Shown: positions 33,230 through 40,102 of the stretch, one piece after another
Layout: each line of letters begins with the position of its first letter
Numbering within the stretch: position 1 is the stretch's first letter
From: Acidimicrobiia bacterium
Lineage (GTDB): Bacteria > Actinomycetota > Acidimicrobiia > Spongiisociales > ZC4RG35
Length of the DNA stretch: 41,748 nt
Direction: 5' to 3'
Assembly: GCA_025937235.1 (NCBI GenBank)
Contig: JAICRU010000021.1
Span: forward strand, 1-41,748
Program-made: the position numbers and the translations under genes
The notes under the pieces: generated by a model
Told to the model about the DNA's origin: nothing
What the model saw: the letters and a program-made list of their open reading frames with translations, nothing else
Database searches by the model: none

Positions 33230-34076
33230 ACCAGGCGCGGTGTGAGGCAGTCTCCAGCTCTTTTCTCAAGACGGCCGCCTCATCACGGGCGGCCAGCATG
33301 CGTCTGATCCATGCCACCGCGGTCCTGGCCCGCTCCAGATTGCGGAGATAGTCCTCGGTGTCGGTCGTGTCCAACAGCGGCCCATCGGGGCCGGTCTCCC
33401 AGAGGTCGAGGAAGCTGTCGAGGTTCCTCCGGTATAGGGCGGTCAGCTCCGGCACTTGCTTCATGCTGGCTTGGGACTCGTGATGTATCAGGACCCTGGT
33501 GTCGAGGACCACATCGAGACCGTGGGCCCACACAGTGAAGGCCAGGTCGAGGTCCTCCCCGCTGGCCCGCTCGTAGTCTTCGTTCCAGCCGCCCAGAGCC
33601 TCGATCTGGGCTTTCCTCAGCAGGACCACAACCCCGCTGGGGAACTCGCCGAAAGGGAGCAGGACCTCGACTGTGTCCCCGGGTTCGCTCCGGATCGTCA
33701 CCGGGTTGCCGGCGGCCGTCACCGCGGGCAGGACCATGCCAACGCCCTGATCACCAGCGAGTATCTGAGTCAGCGGCTCATCCCACCCGTCGGGCAAGAC
33801 GGTGTCGTTGTTGACGAAGGCGACATAGGTGCCGACGGCCACGGCCAGCCCCGAGTTGTTCCCGGCGGCAAAGCCCAGGTTCTGCGAGTTGATCACGACC
33901 TTGTCCCCCGCCTCCCTGGCGTAAGCGGCCCCACCGTCGGTCGAGCCGTTGTCGACGATGATCAGCTCGTAGGCGCCCCGAGTACCAGACCGGATCGATT
34001 CGACACATCGTCGAGTGAGGTCTAGGTGGTTCCAGGCGAGAACGACTACGGAGAGATCGGGTGTCTTCACTGACAC
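33213..34076 (-). CDS. GT2 glycosyltransferase (rhamnosyltransferase-like)
   Basis: A 287-residue GT2 enzyme with LSVVVLAWNHLDLTRRCVESI, LIIVDNGSTDGG, INSQNLGFAAGNNSGL and FVNNDTVLPDGW (the DxD-like metal motif NND), followed by SGEDLDLAFTVWAHG. The NLGFAAGNN version is common in WbbL-like rhamnosyltransferases, which fits with the neighbouring rhamnose genes, but the donor is not proven. Start GTG 34076, or GTG 34070 two codons later. It follows the GT-C gene by 6 nt and likely shares its transcript. Confidence 0.88.
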   Translation of the reverse strand: MSVKTPDLSVVVLAWNHLDLTRRCVESIRSGTRGAYELIIVDNGSTDGGAAYAREAGDKVVINSQNLGFAAGNNSGLAVAVGTYVAFVNNDTVLPDGWDEPLTQILAGDQGVGMVLPAVTAAGNPVTIRSEPGDTVEVLLPFGEFPSGVVVLLRKAQIEALGGWNEDYERASGEDLDLAFTVWAHGLDVVLDTRVLIHHESQASMKQVPELTALYRRNLDSFLDLWETGPDGPLLDTTDTEDYLRNLERARTAVAWIRRMLAARDEAAVLRKELETASHRAWFRSRS

Positions 34077-34082
34077 TCGAGG

Positions 34083-35762
34083 CTAGGCACAGGCACCCCC
34101 GTGCAGCCGATAGATGGTCACCACTCCACCGGGCCGCTCGAACTCGAACGGGTACAGGTTCGTCGACCAGTCGAAGTTGAACGGGACGGGGTCGGCCCCG
34201 GGTCCGTAGGGCGACGCATGGAACACGACCTCACCACGCTCCTCCAGCTCCCGGTAGTAGGCCGCGGCCTCAGGCCGGAGCTCCTCGTCGACGAAGAGCC
34301 GGTCGTAGAAAAGGCTGGACGCCGACACCCAGCACCAGCCCTCCTCTTCGTACTGGTCGAGCATCGCCCGACGGGCACCGACTGTGGACTGGTTGCCGTT
34401 CAACGACGTCAACTGCCACCGGCTCTCGATGGCACGGGTGCCTGGGTCTTCGTCGATCATGGGTCGCACCAGCACACCCGAGTTGACGAAGCGCGTGCCG
34501 ACCGGGAGGTTCTCGCGCATCCATTCCGCCGCTTGGGTCCGGGTGTCGGTGCGCCCGAACAGGGTGTTCATGTGGGCGACGTGGATCACGGATTGGAGAC
34601 ACATGAGAACCGTGACCGTCGCCAGGACCGGCGTCGCCGGCCAATCGAGACGGTCGGTGATGGCTTCAGTCAGGCGAATCGCGCCAACAGCGGCCAGGAG
34701 AAGTACGAAGGGAAGAACAGGAAGTAGCCATCTGCCGAAGAACGCCGCCTGCTCGCCCATGAACGCGAAGTACGCGAGAGGTGATGGGAGGAGGAGGGCG
34801 GCCATCCTGCGGTCCCGGATCAATGACCACACCGCGCCGACGATCGCCAGACCGCACGTCAGCCAGCCCAGCCCCCAGGTGAGCACCCACCCGTAATAGA
34901 GGTGACCGTTCTCCTGAGCCTGGCCGATCTTCGGCTCACCGCCGCCACTGGCATCCAATCGGAGCAGGTCATCGAGAACCCCCTGTGTATCCGTGACCAA
35001 GGTGGGAACGGCGAGGAGAAACGCCGCGATCGAACACGCGCCGGCAACGAGAAGGCCGATCACCGCCCGCCCGTGCTCGGCGCGCCAGTGGGTGAAGGCA
35101 GCCGCCAGGAGCGCCAGGATCACGATGCCTGCGGTGTACTTGGTCCCACTCGCCAATCCCAAGCCGACACCCGCCAGGACATAGCCGCCCAAGTGACGGC
35201 TCTTGAGGACGATGGCCGACCCCAGCAGTGAGACGGTCCCGGCCACCATCGCCGCCACGTCGTTGGTGGCGAAATGGGACCAGTGGACCGGGAGGAATGA
35301 GACGGCCATCAACGTCGCGGCCATCAGGCCGGCGCGGCGATCGATCAGCACTCGCCCCACCAGATATATGACCACCACACCGATCGCTCCAATGAGCGCG
35401 ACCACGACACGGGCTACGAGATAGGGAGCGGCCGGATCCGATGCGGCGGTGGCAAGCACACCGTCGCTGCCGGCGAACCACAGGGCGAACGCCAGATAGA
35501 AGACGTATGTGATCAGAGGAGGATTGAGGAAGTAGCCGGTATCGAACCCGCCGATCTCGTGCAATCGAACCGCACGAGGCACGAAATGGGACGCCTCGTC
35601 GGGGTTGAAGATCGCCGGCAGGCCATGGTCGATGCTCCAGAGACGTGCGGTGAGGGCGATGGCGAAGACCAGGGCCAGGACTATCCAGTGCCAGACCGTC
35701 CCCTTCAGCGGCGGGGCGGCGGAGCCTTGCTCATCCACATCGGTCGGCGCAGCCAATGCCAT
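34083..35762 (-). CDS. GT39/ArnT-like integral membrane glycosyltransferase
   Basis: The 559-residue protein has about 11 hydrophobic segments and the GT-C motif IFNPDEASHFVPRA near residue 57, where Asp-Glu are catalytic in this group. A long first extracytoplasmic loop includes YFLNPPLITYV. The C-terminal 150 residues are soluble and outside (QSVIHVAHMNTLF onward). It should transfer a lipid-linked sugar to a glycan or protein outside the membrane. It is divergent from the sulfotransferase gene at 35833; the 70 nt between them probably hold both promoters. Confidence 0.86.
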   Translation of the reverse strand: MALAAPTDVDEQGSAAPPLKGTVWHWIVLALVFAIALTARLWSIDHGLPAIFNPDEASHFVPRAVRLHEIGGFDTGYFLNPPLITYVFYLAFALWFAGSDGVLATAASDPAAPYLVARVVVALIGAIGVVVIYLVGRVLIDRRAGLMAATLMAVSFLPVHWSHFATNDVAAMVAGTVSLLGSAIVLKSRHLGGYVLAGVGLGLASGTKYTAGIVILALLAAAFTHWRAEHGRAVIGLLVAGACSIAAFLLAVPTLVTDTQGVLDDLLRLDASGGGEPKIGQAQENGHLYYGWVLTWGLGWLTCGLAIVGAVWSLIRDRRMAALLLPSPLAYFAFMGEQAAFFGRWLLPVLPFVLLLAAVGAIRLTEAITDRLDWPATPVLATVTVLMCLQSVIHVAHMNTLFGRTDTRTQAAEWMRENLPVGTRFVNSGVLVRPMIDEDPGTRAIESRWQLTSLNGNQSTVGARRAMLDQYEEEGWCWVSASSLFYDRLFVDEELRPEAAAYYRELEERGEVVFHASPYGPGADPVPFNFDWSTNLYPFEFERPGGVVTIYRLHGGACA

Positions 35763-35832
35763 CGTTCGTCGAATGTAACGAGGCGCCTCGGATGGTTGTG
35801 GCCAACGGACCCGGTTCTCTTACAGTCTCTCT

Positions 35833-36567
35833 GTGCCGGGCGGATATCCGACAGTCACCATGCTCCACGTCGGTCGTTGTGGGAGCACGGTCGTGGCCGA
35901 GATGCTGGGTCGTCACCCGTCGATCTCATGGGACGGTGAGGTGTTCGAACCGAAGGTGCGGGCCAAGATCGGTTACGAGGATGTTCCGCCTGTGGCGTTC
36001 CTCCGCGACCGTATCGCCCGGGCTCCCGAAATCTACGGGTTCGAGATCAAATACCTGCCCTCGCATCACCAGCGAGTCCTCGGCCTCGACCTGGAAGGCA
36101 TCCTCCAGCTGACCGACTCAGTGGGTGTCAGCCTCTACGTGACCCTGCATCGGCGCAACTACCTGCGGAGGGTGGTGTCCGGTGTGATCGGGAGGGAGCG
36201 GCGACGATGGCATCGAACCTCCGATCAGCCCACGCCGGACACGAAAGTCCGGGTCGATCTTGGCGCAGTGCCATTCGGGCCCCGCCAGCCGCTTCTGGAG
36301 GTCCTGGAGGAGATGAAGAAAGGGGAGGCGGATCTGAAATCGGCGTTGTTGGATCGGGCCGCCCTACATCTCACGTATGAAGACGACGTGGCGATCGACC
36401 CGGTCAAGGCTTACACGTCGGTGTGTGAATTCATCGGCATCACGCCGGAGGATGTGCGGCCCGCGCTGGGGCGGACAGGCACCGATCGACTCGAATCGAT
36501 GGTGACCAACTACGACGAGATCGTCGAGGCCCTGTCCGGCACCGAATATGCCTGGATGCTGGACTAG
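35833..36567 (+). CDS. Sulfotransferase-like protein
   Basis: A 244-residue protein from GTG 35833. TVTMLHVGRCGSTVVAEMLGRHPSISWDGEVF resembles the PAPS-binding N-terminus of Stf0-like sulfotransferases, with a Cys in place of the usual Ser/Thr. The second motif, ETHRRNY-like in this group, appears as LYVTLHRRNYLRRVVSGVIG, with the arginine and serine for 3'-phosphate contacts. It sits 12 nt before a second sulfotransferase gene. The family assignment is less certain than for that neighbour, but the tandem pair supports it. Confidence 0.72.
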   Translation: MPGGYPTVTMLHVGRCGSTVVAEMLGRHPSISWDGEVFEPKVRAKIGYEDVPPVAFLRDRIARAPEIYGFEIKYLPSHHQRVLGLDLEGILQLTDSVGVSLYVTLHRRNYLRRVVSGVIGRERRRWHRTSDQPTPDTKVRVDLGAVPFGPRQPLLEVLEEMKKGEADLKSALLDRAALHLTYEDDVAIDPVKAYTSVCEFIGITPEDVRPALGRTGTDRLESMVTNYDEIVEALSGTEYAWMLD

Positions 36568-36578
36568 ATCTCCGCCCG

Positions 36579-37400
36579 ATGTTACGTCGACGCCCGAGCC
36601 AAGAGCCACCGGTCGAGTTGCCGATGGCCCCACCCCTTTGGGTCATCGGCGCGCCTCGCTCGGGAACGACCTTCCTGGCGCGGGTGCTGGACCACCACCC
36701 TCAGGTTCTTCTGACCAACGAGACCCGGATCATGCTCCTGTTCAGCAGAATGTTGAACAGATGGGTCGAGTCGCGTCGTCTCCTGGCAACCTCAAAGGCC
36801 GAAATCCTCGACAGCCTGTGGCGCCAGACACCTGGCGTGATCGAGCAGATCTATCGGGATCTCGGCGCCAGACCGGGGCAGCGTTGGGGCGACAAGTATC
36901 CGCAGTATGCCGACGGTGACCAGGAACCGGAAGCGTTGGCTACCATCGACCGTCTGTTCCCAGAGGGCCAATACGTCCACATCATCCGAGACCCGAGGGC
37001 GGTCGTGGCTTCGATCGTGGCCAAGGGGTGGCTCCCGTTCGACGAGGCGATCCAAGCTTGGCGCGACTTCGTGACTCATGCCATGGCCTTCGGACAAGGT
37101 GTCGGGTCGAGCCGTTACCACGAGCTCAGGTTCGAGGATCTGGTGACCGACGGACCGACGACGGTCGACTCGATCCTGAAGTTCCTCGGCCTTCCCGATG
37201 ATGAGGGCGTCGTCCGATTCCTCCGCTCCCAGGAATCGGGGCGCGATCGATTGAGTTATCCGACGGGGATTCCGGGGAGCATCGGACCGGCGGCTTGGGA
37301 AGCACGACTCGACGGCGAGCAGGTACGAGCCGTGGAGTCCAAGCTCGGCGACCTGATGACCGAACTGGGTTACGAACGCTCTTCGTCATCGACGTACTGA
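36579..37400 (+). CDS. Sulfotransferase family protein
   Basis: The 273-residue protein carries WVIGAPRSGTTFLARVLDHHPQV (about residues 21-43), the standard 5'-phosphosulfate loop, and YVHIIRDPRAVVASIVAKGW, the 3'-phosphate loop with its Arg and Ser. It also ends with the PAPS-family-typical region LRFEDLVTD and LKFLGLPDD. It would sulfate a sugar, probably the locus glycan, in the cytosol using PAPS from CysC. The 12-nt gap to the preceding sulfotransferase suggests one transcript. No signal peptide or membrane helix is visible. Confidence 0.9.
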   Translation: MLRRRPSQEPPVELPMAPPLWVIGAPRSGTTFLARVLDHHPQVLLTNETRIMLLFSRMLNRWVESRRLLATSKAEILDSLWRQTPGVIEQIYRDLGARPGQRWGDKYPQYADGDQEPEALATIDRLFPEGQYVHIIRDPRAVVASIVAKGWLPFDEAIQAWRDFVTHAMAFGQGVGSSRYHELRFEDLVTDGPTTVDSILKFLGLPDDEGVVRFLRSQESGRDRLSYPTGIPGSIGPAAWEARLDGEQVRAVESKLGDLMTELGYERSSSSTY

Positions 37401-37465
37401 AATGCCGAGTTTCAAATTCTCACCGACGGGGTAGGGTCGCCGCCGGCTCTGAAGAGGAGGAAGAC

Positions 37466-37585
37466 ATGGGTCTACCCGTACGCGCATCGATCGACATTCG
37501 CAGAGTGCGCGATGGGAGATACGGGAGGTCCATCTTCCGAAGATTCAAGAGCCCGGAACGGAGCGCCGATACTGCTCCGGCGTGA
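37466..37585 (+). CDS. Small basic protein or leader peptide, 39 aa
   Basis: Hidden at the end of a longer track ORF, ATG 37466 opens a 39-codon frame (MGLPVRASIDIRRVRDGRYGRSIFRRFKSPERSADTAPA) behind GAGGAGGAAGAC, one of the strongest ribosome binding sites in the window. Its stop overlaps the GTG start of the M23 peptidase gene by four bases (GTGA). It is rich in Arg, has no membrane helix and resembles no family I know. It may be a real small protein or mainly serve to couple translation of the peptidase gene, which has no good site of its own. Confidence 0.6.
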   Translation: MGLPVRASIDIRRVRDGRYGRSIFRRFKSPERSADTAPA

Positions 37586-38676
37586 GGAACCCGACACGAC
37601 TGATAGCGGGACTCGTGTTGATCCTCGGGACCGTCTTTGTCCCGAGCGCACCCGCTGAGGCCGCAGCCTTCGATCCCAGCGGGATGGCTTTCCCCCTCGA
37701 CGGGGAGTACCGGCTCACCGACAGCTTCGGTGACTGTCGTGGCTCCGGGTGCTCGAGGGCACACGAGGGCGTCGACATCATGGCGGAGAAGGGCGTCCCA
37801 GTCCTGGCCGCCGGCGCCGGTGTCGTCTCCTGGATCAGTTCCGGACCCGGGGACTGTTGTTATCTCGGTATCGATCATGGCGGGGGTTGGGTAACCCGCT
37901 ACATACATCTCAACGACGACAAGAAGGACGCCGCCGGGAACTACATCGACGGCTCCGACGGTCAGGGCTGGGGGATCGCCAAGGGAATCGTCGAGGGCAC
38001 CCAGGTGAGGAGAGGCCAGCACATCGGCTGGGTGGGCGACTCGGGCAACGCCACCGAAGGCGTGCCCCACCTCCATTTCGAGTTGCGCAAGGACGGTGCA
38101 GCCATCGATGCCTACCCCTACTTGGTCAGCGCGGCCGTCGGATGGGACGGTCGGTTCAGTGACGACGACGGCAACGTCCATGAGGCGAACATCGAGATCA
38201 TCGCCGAACGTGGGATCACCATCGGCTGCAACCCGCCGCTCAACAACAAGTTCTGCCCCGAGGCTCAGATAACACGGGGTCAAATGGCGGCCTTCATCGC
38301 ACGTGCCCTCGATCTGCCCAACAAGGGAGAGATCCCATACACCGATGTGGTCGGCAACAAGTTCGAGCCGGCGATACGAGGTATCGAGGCGGCCGGCATC
38401 GGGTTTGGCTGCACCGAGACCGAGTTCTGCCCCGACGTCCCGCTGCTCCGCCATGAGATGGCCGAGTTGCTGGTGCGGGCCTTCGGCTACGACAACCCGG
38501 ACGGAACCGACTTCTTCGTCGACGATGAGGGGAACCCGTTCGAAGACTCGATCAACGCCCTGGCGGCCCATCGCATCACGATGGGGTGCAACCCACCGGC
38601 CAACACCAACTACTGCCCGGACATGCCGTTGAAGCGCTCGCAGATGGCGACATTCTTCGTACGGGCCCTGCCCTGA
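37582..38676 (+). CDS. Secreted M23 peptidase with SLH-like repeats
   Basis: This 364-residue protein begins with a signal peptide (MRNPTRLIAGLVLILGTVFVPSAPAEA). Residues 40-185 form an M23/LytM metallopeptidase domain: HEGVDIMA supplies the HxxxD zinc motif and HLHFEL the HxH motif, so catalysis looks intact. Such enzymes cut peptidoglycan cross-bridges. Three SLH-like units follow, with GCNPPLNNKFCP and GCNPPANTNYCP in the first and third; the middle one is shortened (GCTETEFCP). They match the repeats in the M15 and SLH proteins at the left end of the window. The GTG start at 37582 is coupled to the 39-codon ORF. Confidence 0.9.
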   Translation: MRNPTRLIAGLVLILGTVFVPSAPAEAAAFDPSGMAFPLDGEYRLTDSFGDCRGSGCSRAHEGVDIMAEKGVPVLAAGAGVVSWISSGPGDCCYLGIDHGGGWVTRYIHLNDDKKDAAGNYIDGSDGQGWGIAKGIVEGTQVRRGQHIGWVGDSGNATEGVPHLHFELRKDGAAIDAYPYLVSAAVGWDGRFSDDDGNVHEANIEIIAERGITIGCNPPLNNKFCPEAQITRGQMAAFIARALDLPNKGEIPYTDVVGNKFEPAIRGIEAAGIGFGCTETEFCPDVPLLRHEMAELLVRAFGYDNPDGTDFFVDDEGNPFEDSINALAAHRITMGCNPPANTNYCPDMPLKRSQMATFFVRALP

Positions 38677-38677
38677 G

Positions 38678-40102
38678 CTACTCGACCACCTCGTAGTACT
38701 TGGCGACGATCTGGCGGCGTCTTTCGACGTACTCCTCCGAGGACCCGGCCATGACGTGCTCGATGGGATAGGCGGCCCTGGGGTCGATGCGGTCCCGCTC
38801 GCTGGTGATGACCAAAGTCAGGACCTCACCTTCGGGCCCGCTGGGCGGCTCACCGAGCCGGACCTCGACCCGCTCCACCGCATGATCGGGCACCGATCGG
38901 CCCAACAGCGTCTTGAGCCGGGCCTTGCCCGATTCCCCGAGGACAGCGCCGGCGATCCGACTGGTCAGCGGAGCGTTCCAACTGTTCTTTGCCATCTCCC
39001 GTCCCACCGGCGCCGGGGGCTTGGTCAGCTCGGCGGCGACCGCCGTCGCCCCGCCCACCCGCTGGGCGATGCCGCTGGCACGGTGCTCTTCGACCAACCG
39101 GGCCCGCACCGAGGGGTCGAGTAGGTGCTCTGTCTCTCTGGCTACCGCGGCGAGATCGTCGTCCCGGGCGGCCAGGGCGACCCCGAGATCGGCCAGATAG
39201 GCGGCCCGGCCCTCCTGGTTGTCGGTCTTGCTCGAGGTGTTGGGGATGAGCAGGGTGGGGACCCCGGCCGGGATCAGCTCGTGCACCGAGTTGTACCCGG
39301 CTGCGCTCACCGTGGCGTCGAAGGCATCGAGATATCGGAGCAGGGGATAAACGCCCTTGATCTCGTTCACCCGGGGATCGTCCACCAGCGGCACCAGGTT
39401 CACCGCCACCGGCGAGTTGGTGACGCAGATCTGCCATTCGGGATGACGAAGCGCCGTATCCAGCGCGGTGGAGCCGGGGCCGGCCACGTCGCCGAGGCGG
39501 CCCGAGCCCAGGGTGAGCAACAGGGTCGGCCGGTCCGGATCGATGCCCAAGGCCGCCGCTGCCGAAGCTCGATCGAGGCGGTCCATGACTTCGAGCAGGC
39601 TGATCGGGGGGACCCTGATCGCATCGGTGCCCACCGTCGCCCCGGTGTCGATCTCCGAGGCGAGATCGGTGGGCTCGATGACGAAGTCGAAGCCCTTGGT
39701 CTTCTGCAGCTGATGGTCGTTGGAGCCCTCCCGCCACATCCCCCGACGCAGCCATCCCACCACCACGTCGGGCATCGAGGAAATTGCCCGCATGAACCCG
39801 GAATAAGGGGCCACTCCGTCGAACAGCATCACCTCGGGACGGACCTCCTCGGCGAAGGCGGTTACCCGGTCCTGGAGGTAGTTGTCCCACTCCTTCCGGA
39901 CTACGAACGGGGAGGTGAAGCTGGGGCAGTACTCACCCTCGATACCGAATTCCATGGCCAGGGGGAACCCGGGGGAAAGCGAGAACATGGTCGTCTCCGC
40001 CCGGTCACCCATGGCCAGGGCGATAGCCAGCTGACGGGTGAGATGGCCCAGCCCCCAGCCGTTGCTGGTGACGAGGAGGATGCGGGGCCGGTCGCTGCTC
40101 AG
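38678..40102 (-). CDS. GT28/MurG-like glycosyltransferase, apparent CTG start
   Basis: The track gives ATG 40012 (444 residues), but the frame continues upstream as SSDRPRILLVTSNGWGLGHLTRQLAIALA, the conserved glycine-rich N-terminus of MurG/GT28-type enzymes. No ATG, GTG or TTG lies there. CTG 40102 overlaps the stop of the upstream gene as CTGA, the same geometry as the ATGA and GTGA couplings elsewhere in the window, and would give 474 residues. The second half has VSAAGYNSVHELIPAGVPTLLIPNTSSKTDNQEGRA, a donor-binding region typical of GT28. It should be a cytosolic or membrane-associated sugar transferase; specificity is unknown. It converges on the M23 gene with a 1-nt gap. Confidence 0.85.
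   Translation of the reverse strand: MSSDRPRILLVTSNGWGLGHLTRQLAIALAMGDRAETTMFSLSPGFPLAMEFGIEGEYCPSFTSPFVVRKEWDNYLQDRVTAFAEEVRPEVMLFDGVAPYSGFMRAISSMPDVVVGWLRRGMWREGSNDHQLQKTKGFDFVIEPTDLASEIDTGATVGTDAIRVPPISLLEVMDRLDRASAAAALGIDPDRPTLLLTLGSGRLGDVAGPGSTALDTALRHPEWQICVTNSPVAVNLVPLVDDPRVNEIKGVYPLLRYLDAFDATVSAAGYNSVHELIPAGVPTLLIPNTSSKTDNQEGRAAYLADLGVALAARDDDLAAVARETEHLLDPSVRARLVEEHRASGIAQRVGGATAVAAELTKPPAPVGREMAKNSWNAPLTSRIAGAVLGESGKARLKTLLGRSVPDHAVERVEVRLGEPPSGPEGEVLTLVITSERDRIDPRAAYPIEHVMAGSSEEYVERRRQIVAKYYEVVE

Noticed and set aside
38850-39890. 346-codon minus-strand ORF and the 342-codon plus ORF at 39125-40153
   Set aside because: Both lie in other frames of the GT28-like gene and read as Arg/Gly/Pro-rich shadow sequence.
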